From Thermoflexia bacterium (GTDB taxonomy: Bacteria > Chloroflexota > Anaerolineae > B4-G1), in contig DUEK01000012.1 of the NCBI GenBank assembly GCA_011192155.1, forward strand, positions 1 to 64,000: DNA of 64,000 bases, given 5' to 3'. Shown piece after piece: positions 27,319 through 36,989 of this stretch (its first letter is position 1; each line of letters opens with the position of its first letter). A program made the position numbers and the translations under genes. Under the pieces are notes generated by a model. The model made no database searches. It was not told the origin of the DNA and saw only the letters and a program-made list of their open reading frames with translations.

Positions 27319-27360
27319 AATTTAACTCACAAACTTGCACACTTGCCACTTGCAGACTTC

Positions 27361-27624
27361 TCACGCCAATCGCGATAACGCCATTGCCAGAGCGTCGGCG
27401 ACCTCCTCGGGCGAACTATCAGATAGCACACATTCAGCGGTATAGGCCCGCACCAGCGTTACTGTAGCCTGGTGGGCGGCGGAGCGCACGGCGGCTAATT
27501 GTTGCAAAATATCGTTGCAATCCCGGTCTTGCTCGACCATTTTAGCTACCCCGCGCGCCTGCCCTTCCAACCGCCGGATGCGGTTCAATAGGTCAGCCTT
27601 GACGGATTGATCGCACAATTTCAC
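27361..27624 (-). CDS. CsoR/FrmR-type metal-sensing repressor
   Basis: LLNRIRRLEGQARGVAKMVEQDRDCNDILQQLAAVRSA. Confidence 0.88.
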   Translation of the reverse strand: MKLCDQSVKADLLNRIRRLEGQARGVAKMVEQDRDCNDILQQLAAVRSAAHQATVTLVRAYTAECVLSDSSPEEVADALAMALSRLA

Positions 27625-27666
27625 CTTATTTGCTCCTCAGAGGCTCACGGCCTCTCACTATGTTCC

Positions 27667-27867
27667 TCAAGTAAAGCCCGGGCTGCAGGATGCCGCACTC
27701 GCTCTGCTGCTCCCACTCGCCCCGCCCATCCCAAACAGCGAGATTGCCCTATGCACTTTGGCGCTGTCGCACTTGGGGCAGGTAGGAGCTTGACGCTGCT
27801 TGGATGAGCGCACGAACAACTCGAACTTTTCGTTACATTCGTCACATTGGTACTCGTAGATCGGCAT
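27667..27867 (-). CDS. FmdB-family zinc-ribbon protein
   Basis: MPIYEYQCDECNEKFELFVRSSKQRQAPTCPKCDS. Confidence 0.88.
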   Translation of the reverse strand: MPIYEYQCDECNEKFELFVRSSKQRQAPTCPKCDSAKVHRAISLFGMGGASGSSRASAASCSPGFT

Positions 27868-28019
27868 ATTATCACCTCCTGGATACAATACTAGGGTATA
27901 GTATACCACAAGAACTCTGATTGTCAAGTCACCGTGAACCCCGTCGTTGCCGATCACCGTGTTTGTGGTATAATATAACGAAACGCTATATAATGAAATA
28001 GTACATAACGGAGTATGCT

Positions 28020-28598
28020 ATGGCTAGTGCCGTGAGTATTCGTTGCTTTATCCTGGGCCTGCTGGCCCGACAGCCAATGTCCGGCTACGACATCAAGCGT
28101 TTTCTCAAGAGCCTGAGTTGGCTGATTGATAGTCCGAGTTTCGGCAGTCTCTATCCCGCTTTGCACGCTTTGCTGGAAGGTGGCTTGGTGACCGTAGAGG
28201 TGATTCCGCGCCACGATAAACCACCGCGAAAGATCTACAGTATCACGGAGACAGGCGGGCAAGTGTTGCGGGAGTGGATGGAACAACCGGTATCATCAGG
28301 TATCTCCTTGAAGGCTTTCTTGATGCGCTTGATCTTGGCCAGTAACTTTTCACACGTCGGGTTGCTCGCTCACCTACGGCAACGGCGTGTCGAGGTCGCT
28401 GCTCACCAACTTGCTCTGCAGCAAGCCACCGAGGTGATGGATGAGGGGACGGATTTGGGAGAACGCCTGGCGTTTGATTATGTGCTGGCCGTGGCTACTG
28501 TAGAGTTGTCCTGGCTGGATCGCACACTAGACCGGTTGTCTCAGCCGCCGTCGCCCGTGGAAGCTACCCAGGGCAACTCGGCTACCGTGACAGTTTGA
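28020..28598 (+). CDS. PadR-family transcriptional regulator
   Basis: ILGLLARQPMSGYDIKRFL...FGSLYPALHALLEGGLV...RKIYSITETG. Confidence 0.9.
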   Translation: MASAVSIRCFILGLLARQPMSGYDIKRFLKSLSWLIDSPSFGSLYPALHALLEGGLVTVEVIPRHDKPPRKIYSITETGGQVLREWMEQPVSSGISLKAFLMRLILASNFSHVGLLAHLRQRRVEVAAHQLALQQATEVMDEGTDLGERLAFDYVLAVATVELSWLDRTLDRLSQPPSPVEATQGNSATVTV

Positions 28599-28641
28599 GA
28601 TACGTGCCTGGGGGAATCATTAAATCGAGGAGGGAATTGAT

Positions 28642-29154
28642 ATGTTTGAAGCAGGTGATGCGATCGTTCATCCTGTCCGTGGGGCTGGCGTGGTGGTGTG
28701 TATTGAGAAGCGGCGATGGCGTGGAAGTAGCGAGCGGTACTATAGGATCAAGCTGCTAGGACAGCCGAACACCAGTTTCTTGATGATCCCAGTCAAAGTT
28801 GCAGAGACGGTGGGGATGCGGCGTGCCATTCCACCATCCGAGTTGAAGCGAGTGTGGCGCGTCTTGCGCGCCGATCCCAACAAGCTGCCGAAAGATCACA
28901 ACGAACGTTACAAGGTAGTCGAGGAAAGGCTTCACATAGGAGACATTTTCCAAGTTGCAGAGGCAGTGAGGGATATGGCTTGGCGGAAGCAGCGGGAGGG
29001 CAGGATGACCACACGAGGGAAACAAATGTACGATGAAGGTGTGGACCTCCTGGCAGGGGAGGTCGCCGCCACACAAGACATTGCCCTGGTAGATGCTGAA
29101 GCTCAAATTAGGGAAAGATTGTGGAAAATTGTGTCGCCAACCACCGCGATGTAA
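28642..29154 (+). CDS. CarD-family transcriptional regulator
   Basis: FEAGDAIVHPVRGAGVVVCIEKR...YYRIKLLG...MIPV; C-terminal helical domain. Confidence 0.88.
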   Translation: MFEAGDAIVHPVRGAGVVVCIEKRRWRGSSERYYRIKLLGQPNTSFLMIPVKVAETVGMRRAIPPSELKRVWRVLRADPNKLPKDHNERYKVVEERLHIGDIFQVAEAVRDMAWRKQREGRMTTRGKQMYDEGVDLLAGEVAATQDIALVDAEAQIRERLWKIVSPTTAM

Positions 29155-29196
29155 TTTTTGGCATCCTCCTTGGCCAAAATGACATAGAGGTGGGAG

Positions 29197-30849
29197 ATGA
29201 AGACGGTCGTCGCCAGTTCGTTGGGTGAGTGTGTCCACGTAGCTGGCGTGTTGAACTTTTTGCGGTTGGCCGAGTTGGCCGGCTGGCGGACCGTCTTTCT
29301 CGGCCCAGCAACGTCAGTCAACGCGGTGCTGGAGGCAGCGCGGCGCGAGAAGGCCGATCTAGTGGGCGTCTCCTACCGGCTGACGCCGGAGACGGGCGAG
29401 CGGTTGCTGGCCCGGTTCGCGGAGGAGGCGGACGACTTGCGCGCCTCTGGGGTGCGCTTTGCCTTCGGCGGGACGCCACCCGTAGCTGAGCGGGCGCGAG
29501 CCATCGGCTTTTTCGAGCGCGTCTTTGACGGCAGCGAGCCGGCTGAGGTGGTGCTGGCCTACCTGAAGGGCCAGCGCCACAGCGATCTTGCCGAGACTGA
29601 CTTTCCCCAGGCCACGGTGGAGCGTATTGACTGGAAGGCTCCCTTCCCCATCATCCGCCACCACTTTGGCTTGCCGACGGTAAAGGCCACCCGGGCTGGG
29701 ATAGCCCGCATCGCTGAGGCTCGGGCGCTGGATGTCATCTCGTTGGGAATTGACCAGGACGCCCAGGCCAACTTTTTCCACCCGGAGCGGCAGGACCCCC
29801 GCCGCCGTGGAGCGGGCGGCGTGCCGGTGCGCAGCCCCGCCGATTACCGCGCCCTCTACTCCGCCAGCCGGTGCGGGAACTTTCCTCTCCTGCGCACCTA
29901 TTCCGGCAGCGACGACTTTATCCGCCTGGCCGAGATGTACGTGGAGACCATCCACATTGCCTTTTGTGCCATTCCCATCTTCTGGTTCAACCGGATGGAC
30001 GGGCGCGGTCCCTGGGACCTGGAGGGCTCCATCCGCGAGCATCAGAGAGTGATGGCCTGGTACGGCGAGCGGGACATCCCGGTCGAATTGAATGAGCCAC
30101 ACCAGTGGGGGTTGCGCGACGCTCCCGACGTGATTTTCGTCGTCTCGGCCTACCTTTCGGCCTACAACGCCCGCGCCTTTGGTGTGCGTGACTATATCGC
30201 CCAGATGATGTTCAACAGCCCGCCGGGCCTCTCCGATGCGATGGACCTGGCCAAGATGCTGGCCTGCCTGGAGATGATCGCGCCACTGGAAGGCCCCGAC
30301 TTTTGCGTCCGGCGGCAGACGCGCACGGGGTTGCTCAGCTACCCGCTGGACCCGGACGCGGCCCGCGCTCACCTGGCCTCCAGCGTCTACCTGCAGATGG
30401 CGCTGCGCCCTCACATCCTCCACGTCGTCGGCCATACCGAGGCCCACCACGCCGCGGACGCCCGCGACGTGATCGAGGCCTGTAAACTGGCCCGCCGGGC
30501 TATCGAGAACGCGCTGCGTGGACAGCCGGATATGACGGCCGACCCCACCGTCCAGCAGCGTAAGGAGGAGTTGGTGCGGCAGGCCCGGGTGACCCTGGAA
30601 ACTATCCTCGCTCTGGCTGGGCCGGATGCGCCTGACCCGCTGACTGACCCAGTCACCCTAGCGCGGGCAGTGACGACGGGGGTGCTGGATGCCCCTCACT
30701 TGCGCAACAATCCGTTCGCCCGTGGGCAGATCGTCAGCCGCATAGACCAGCGCGGGGCCTGCGTGGCGGTTGATCCGGCCACGGGACGGGCGCTCTTGGA
30801 GGAGGAACGGATCGCCGGTTTGGATGTTGGGGGCGATGGGAGGTTTTAG
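29197..30849 (+). CDS. Candidate B12-binding domain fused to a mutase-like catalytic domain
   Basis: N-terminal VVASSLGECVHVAGVLNFLRLAELAGWRTVFLG...ADLVGVSYRLTPET...FAFGG resembles a B12-binding Rossmann domain (His-x-x-Gly retained). Confidence 0.55.
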   Translation: MKTVVASSLGECVHVAGVLNFLRLAELAGWRTVFLGPATSVNAVLEAARREKADLVGVSYRLTPETGERLLARFAEEADDLRASGVRFAFGGTPPVAERARAIGFFERVFDGSEPAEVVLAYLKGQRHSDLAETDFPQATVERIDWKAPFPIIRHHFGLPTVKATRAGIARIAEARALDVISLGIDQDAQANFFHPERQDPRRRGAGGVPVRSPADYRALYSASRCGNFPLLRTYSGSDDFIRLAEMYVETIHIAFCAIPIFWFNRMDGRGPWDLEGSIREHQRVMAWYGERDIPVELNEPHQWGLRDAPDVIFVVSAYLSAYNARAFGVRDYIAQMMFNSPPGLSDAMDLAKMLACLEMIAPLEGPDFCVRRQTRTGLLSYPLDPDAARAHLASSVYLQMALRPHILHVVGHTEAHHAADARDVIEACKLARRAIENALRGQPDMTADPTVQQRKEELVRQARVTLETILALAGPDAPDPLTDPVTLARAVTTGVLDAPHLRNNPFARGQIVSRIDQRGACVAVDPATGRALLEEERIAGLDVGGDGRF

Positions 30850-30866
30850 ATGGAAGGAGAGAATGT

Positions 30867-32000
30867 ATGACACGTTACACAGTTATCGGCGCCGGTCACG
30901 GCGGCAAGGCGATGGCGGCCGATTTGGCTGTCAGAGGCTTTACGGTAAAGCTCTACAACCGCACCATCGAGCACATCAGTGAGATCGCCTTGCGCGGCGA
31001 GATTGATCTGGGATACGAGAATGGCGCCTCTCGCCTCGGCCGCCTGGCGGGGGTCACCTCTGACATTGCCGAGGCGCTCGACGACGCCGACGTCATCATG
31101 GTCGTCGTGCCTGCTTCGGGTCACCGGGACGTTGCCCGCAGTTGCGCCCCCCATCTGCGCGACGGCCAGGTCGTGGTGCTCAACCCAGGCCGCACGGGCG
31201 GGGCGCTGGAATTTCGCCAAATCCTCAATCGTGAGGGCTGCGCCGCCGGCGTCGTCGTGGCCGAGGCTGGCACTTTTGTCTTTGCCAGCCGTAGCACCGG
31301 TCCGGCTCAGGCCCGTATCTTTCGGCACAAGAACGCCGTGCCCCTGGCCGCCCTGCCGGCCACACGCACCGGTCACGTGCTGGAAGCGGTATGTGAAGCG
31401 TATCCTCAGTTCATCCCTGCCCCTAACGTGCTCCACACCAGTCTGGATAATATGGGGGCGATCTTTCACCCGGCGCTGACGCTGCTCAACGCCGGGTGGA
31501 TCGAGCACACCAAGGGGAATTTTCAGTTCTACATAGACGGTGTGACCCGCTCCACCGCTCACGTGTTAGAGGTATTGGACCGGGAGCGGGTGACCATCGC
31601 GGCCGCATTGGGGGTGCGCGCCCGGCCGGCCCTGAGGTGGTTAAAGGATGCTTACTCGGCGAAGGGCGACACCCTGTACGAAGCGATCCAGGCCAACCCG
31701 GGTTATCAGGGGATCAAAGCGCCGCGCAACCTGCGCCACCGTTACATCTTTGAGGAGGTGCCCTTCAGCCTGGTGCCCCTGGCCTCGTTAGGCAAACAAT
31801 TCGGCGTGAAAACCTGGGCAATTGACGCGATGATTCGGCTGGCGTGCGTGATTCACGGCACCAACTATTATGAGCGCGGGCGCACGGTAGCGGACATGAG
31901 GTTGAAAGGATTGCGCGTCGGTGAAGTGATGCGCTACGTGGAGGAGGGCCAGATTGCCCCTGTACGAGCCTCGGCCGAGACGCAGAATGGCGGCTCGTGA
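30867..32000 (+). CDS. Octopine/nopaline (opine)-dehydrogenase-family NAD(P)-dependent oxidoreductase
   Basis: YTVIGAGHGGKAMAADLAVRGFTVKLYNR; HTSLDNMGAIFHPALTLLNAGWIE. Confidence 0.82.
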   Translation: MTRYTVIGAGHGGKAMAADLAVRGFTVKLYNRTIEHISEIALRGEIDLGYENGASRLGRLAGVTSDIAEALDDADVIMVVVPASGHRDVARSCAPHLRDGQVVVLNPGRTGGALEFRQILNREGCAAGVVVAEAGTFVFASRSTGPAQARIFRHKNAVPLAALPATRTGHVLEAVCEAYPQFIPAPNVLHTSLDNMGAIFHPALTLLNAGWIEHTKGNFQFYIDGVTRSTAHVLEVLDRERVTIAAALGVRARPALRWLKDAYSAKGDTLYEAIQANPGYQGIKAPRNLRHRYIFEEVPFSLVPLASLGKQFGVKTWAIDAMIRLACVIHGTNYYERGRTVADMRLKGLRVGEVMRYVEEGQIAPVRASAETQNGGS

Positions 32001-32018
32001 CCGGGCGCAGCGAGGTTC

Positions 32019-32047
32019 TTGACATCATACAGAATTTGTGGTATCAT
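32019..32047 (+). promoter_or_regulatory. Sigma70-type promoter of groESL
   Basis: TTGACA-N17-TATCAT. Confidence 0.8.
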
Positions 32048-32056
32048 ATTGCCTGG

Positions 32057-32083
32057 TTAGCACTCGCAGTGTGAGAGTGCTAA
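32057..32083 (+). promoter_or_regulatory. CIRCE operator (HrcA site)
   Basis: Perfect TTAGCACTC-N9-GAGTGCTAA just downstream of the promoter. Confidence 0.95.
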
Positions 32084-32127
32084 TACGACAGGTAAATTTC
32101 AACATATTTCAAATAGGAGGTAATGAG

Positions 32128-32430
32128 ATGGCATTGAACATCAAGCCGTTAGGCGACCGTGTAGTAGTAGAACCGCTGGAGAAGGACGTGGAAACCTTCG
32201 CCGGGGGTGAGTTGGTGTTGCCTGATACGGCGAAAGAAAAACCCCAGCAGGGCAAGATTCTGGCCGTTGGGGCAGGCCGCTTGGACGAGGACGGCGACCG
32301 CATTCCGATGGAGGTCAAGGTCGGGGATACGGTCGTGTATGCCAAGTACGCCGGCACGTCGTTCAAGGGGGAGGGCGGCAAGGAGATTCTCTTTCTGAAA
32401 GAGAGCGACATCCTGGCCGTCTTGGGATAG
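32128..32430 (+). CDS. groES: Co-chaperonin GroES
   Basis: [14 protein letters not shown]...[19 protein letters not shown]. Confidence 0.96.
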   Translation: MALNIKPLGDRVVVEPLEKDVETFAGGELVLPDTAKEKPQQGKILAVGAGRLDEDGDRIPMEVKVGDTVVYAKYAGTSFKGEGGKEILFLKESDILAVLG

Positions 32431-32437
32431 TTAATAA

Positions 32438-34099
<1,662 letters not shown>

Positions 34100-34137
34100 G
34101 CCGACGCAGCCGGTTTGGTAAGTGAATGTACGTAACG

Positions 34138-34177
34138 AAAACCCTTAGGGTCTCGGAAGACCCTAAGGGTTTTTTTG
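34138..34177 (+). terminator. Terminator after groEL
   Basis: AAACCCTTAGGGTCT-CGGA-AGACCCTAAGGGTTT followed by T-run. Confidence 0.85.
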
Positions 34178-34239
34178 TACCTTTTTCAATATTCCGGGGT
34201 AATTTGCCAAACCCTAAAATCTGGCTAGTCTCCCTCTTG

Positions 34240-34354
34240 AGTGTTGTTGACAAAGGCAGTGATCGTTCTGCACCGCAGAGTACGCTGAGAGCGCTGAGAA
34301 ATAGAAAAAGCTCTGCGAACTCTGCGTTCTCGGCGGTAAAACGCCAACAACACT
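34240..34354. repeat. Inverted-repeat element with CGCAGAG-type core
   Basis: AGTGTTGTTG/CAACAACACT ends enclosing CACCGCAGAGTACGCTGAGA...CTCTGCGAACTCTGCGTTCTCGGCGGT. Confidence 0.6.
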
Positions 34355-34400
34355 TTACGAGAAGACTGCCGAAACCTGCGTTGCCCCGGTTTTCTTCAAG

Positions 34401-34940
34401 TTATTGAAAAAGACACTTTTCCCGTTCCAGCATCCCCAGGAGCGTGACGGGCAACCCGCCTCGGTTCTGGTTCGTCACGGTGAGGACGGTCATCGCGCTC
34501 TTGGGGAGTTTGAGTTGCGCCTGCGCCACTAGTTCGGGACGGACGACGACGAGGGCTAGCGCGAACTTGGCTTTGTGCAGCACAGAAAAGGCCCGCTGCC
34601 AGCCCCAGCCTTGTTCTATCTCCAGCGGCCCCAGTTCATCCACCACGAGCAGATCGCAAGGCGCGGCGCGGGCAAGCACGTTGTTTCCCCAGGCCAGGGT
34701 TCCAGGGCTGAAGCGGAATCGCCCCTGGATCACGGCCGGGCTGTCACCGGGATCGAGCGTCAGCCGGCGTGTGGAACCGTCGCGCGCGTCGAGTACGTCC
34801 AGATCGTCTCCGGGGCAACGGAGGGTGATGAGGCCGCCGCATACGTATCCTTGTGCCTGCGCCAGGGAGACGGTCTTGCGGCAGACGGTGCTCTTGCCCG
34901 CGCCGCGCTCGCCGGATAGGATGATGATACAGGCGGTCAC
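34401..34940 (-). CDS. THEP1-like nucleoside-triphosphatase
   Basis: IIILSGERGAGKSTVCRKTV; LLVVDELGPLEI. Confidence 0.82.
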   Translation of the reverse strand: MTACIIILSGERGAGKSTVCRKTVSLAQAQGYVCGGLITLRCPGDDLDVLDARDGSTRRLTLDPGDSPAVIQGRFRFSPGTLAWGNNVLARAAPCDLLVVDELGPLEIEQGWGWQRAFSVLHKAKFALALVVVRPELVAQAQLKLPKSAMTVLTVTNQNRGGLPVTLLGMLEREKCLFQ

Positions 34941-36956
34941 TTAATCCTCATACCCTGGAATCGGCCCGAAGGCATCCTCGATCTCGTCCTGCTCAAAGAC
35001 CTCTAGCATACAGTCCCACCAGGTCAGGCCGTCGGTCTTGCGGAATCTCCACCAGCGGATGTCGGGCCAAAAGTAGCGCCAGCGCCACAGAGAGGGTGTT
35101 CTCTCCCAGCCATAGTCGGCGGCTAGGGTGGTAAAGTCCACGTAATAGCCCGATGGGATGCGCTTTTTGAGTTCGCCTCCCTCTACCATAGCGCGCCCGT
35201 CTTCCTGGCGGGCGGTCAGGTCCCAGGTCGCTTCACGCAGAGGCTCTCCCATACTTCCATCTTGTTTGGCGGCGCGGATAAAGACGCGCCAGTAGGTGGT
35301 GTTGCCCACGTCCTCTCGCACCAGTTCGATCTGCGATGGAGTATCTTTATATGGCTCCTGATCCAGGCCGATGGCCCGGCCGCAGACGTGCCAGCTCATG
35401 CGCGAGTGGCCCGAGTAGGGGGTATAGTCCATCGGCAACTGGACGATGCCGAGCCGGGCCAAATAGTCCCATCCCACCTCATCAATCATGCGTTGGCGCA
35501 GACCATTAAAGCTCTCATTCACTCGGTCGGAGAGGCGGGCTTGGCTTTCATTTTCGCCCTCTTCATCTTGGCTGACTTGAACGCCGGGAAGCGGAGCCAG
35601 TTTGTAGGGCGGGCCGGCGGCGGGGGTCGGTTGCACCAGTTCTACGTAGAGTGAGATATCCCTAGTTGGTACGTCGGCCTGAGCGCGGGCCACGACGCGG
35701 GACGAAAGCGCCTGGCTGGTCCACATCAGGTCGTCCAGGGGGCCGTCGGTGCTATAGACCTCGTGGAAGAGCGCCCAGCCCGTCATACTGGCAGCGATGA
35801 GATGGCTGCGCCCGCTCCGCTCGTAGGCGTAGACGAGGCTCTGGCCGTCCGGCGCCCAGGCCGGGGATGCGCCAGCGCCGAAAAGCTCGGTCTCCGCCTG
35901 GTCAGCCTCCAGCGTGTCCCAATCAAAGCTGCTGACCTGAACGTAGGGATTGCCGCGCGGCCCGCTGACGTAGGCCAGTTGCGTTCCGTCGGGCGACCAG
36001 GCCGGTTCGCCTTCATCCAGGTCGGGTGTGTTGGTGACGTTGACGGTTTTCTCTTCCTCGACCAGGTAGAGGTAGATGTCCTTGTTCCCCTCGCGGAAGG
36101 ATGTGAAGGCGATGGCGCGGCTGTCGGGCGACCAAACCGGCTCGTAGTCGGGCGCGCGGTTGGTGGTGATGCGCCGTACTTCTCCCGCGGTGGTGCTCAT
36201 GACGTAGATATCCAGGCTGCCGGTAACCGAATGTTGCCTGCGGTATGATTCAAAGGCGATGTACTCGCCGTCGGGCGACCAACTGGGGTTGGCGTCAAAT
36301 CCGGGATCGTGTGTCAGACGGATCAGCGCGCCGCCGACCAGGTCCAAGAGGTAAATGTCCCAGTTATCGGCGCGGTTCGAGGTGAAGGCGATATAGTTGC
36401 CGTCGGGCGACCAGGCCGGGTCGCGCTCCTCGGCCGGGTCGTAGGTCAGCCGCACCAGCTGCCGGTCGGTCTGGTTGAGTGCGTAGATGTCGGCGTTGCC
36501 GTTGCGCCGCAAGGTGAAGGCGATGGCCCCGCCGCTGCCAAAGGGAGTCGGCGTGGGGCCGGGGATAGGGGAGAGGCTGGGGTTCGTGATGGCGCCCGGT
36601 TGGAGCAACTCGATGCTGACCGGCAGCGAGGCCGCCTGGTACAGCGCGACGACCAGCAGCGCGAGGACAATCAGGTTGCCCAAAATCAGCAGGACGAGCA
36701 GTCGCACGCCGCGCGGTCGCAGCGTGAGAGGTTTCCCAACCTCATCTGGCCGGCGCAGCCAGGAGAGGGCGCGCGCGAAGGGGTTCCAGATTCTGGCTAC
36801 CAGCTCACTGAGTTTTCGGAGCAGTTTTTGTAGACGCTTTCGTAGACGCTTTCGTTGACGTGCCCAACGCTCCCGTCGCGTACTCTCCGGCGTTTCTGTT
36901 TCTTCCGAGGGTTCTGGTTCCGCCCAGATTTTCTCTGGTTGTGGTTCGTCGGCCAT
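34941..36956 (-). CDS. Membrane-anchored TolB/PD40-like beta-propeller protein
   Basis: TM segment then repeats of DPAWSPDGNYIAFTSNRADNWDIYLLD. Confidence 0.82.
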   Translation of the reverse strand: MADEPQPEKIWAEPEPSEETETPESTRRERWARQRKRLRKRLQKLLRKLSELVARIWNPFARALSWLRRPDEVGKPLTLRPRGVRLLVLLILGNLIVLALLVVALYQAASLPVSIELLQPGAITNPSLSPIPGPTPTPFGSGGAIAFTLRRNGNADIYALNQTDRQLVRLTYDPAEERDPAWSPDGNYIAFTSNRADNWDIYLLDLVGGALIRLTHDPGFDANPSWSPDGEYIAFESYRRQHSVTGSLDIYVMSTTAGEVRRITTNRAPDYEPVWSPDSRAIAFTSFREGNKDIYLYLVEEEKTVNVTNTPDLDEGEPAWSPDGTQLAYVSGPRGNPYVQVSSFDWDTLEADQAETELFGAGASPAWAPDGQSLVYAYERSGRSHLIAASMTGWALFHEVYSTDGPLDDLMWTSQALSSRVVARAQADVPTRDISLYVELVQPTPAAGPPYKLAPLPGVQVSQDEEGENESQARLSDRVNESFNGLRQRMIDEVGWDYLARLGIVQLPMDYTPYSGHSRMSWHVCGRAIGLDQEPYKDTPSQIELVREDVGNTTYWRVFIRAAKQDGSMGEPLREATWDLTARQEDGRAMVEGGELKKRIPSGYYVDFTTLAADYGWERTPSLWRWRYFWPDIRWWRFRKTDGLTWWDCMLEVFEQDEIEDAFGPIPGYED

Positions 36957-36989
36957 AGCGAATCAAGTATACGCTGACTGGAGGGCTTG

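Noticed and set aside
27667-27690. TGA at the end of the FmdB-like gene as a possible Sec codon
   Set aside because: A second stop (TAG) follows after two codons and no redox motif is positioned there.
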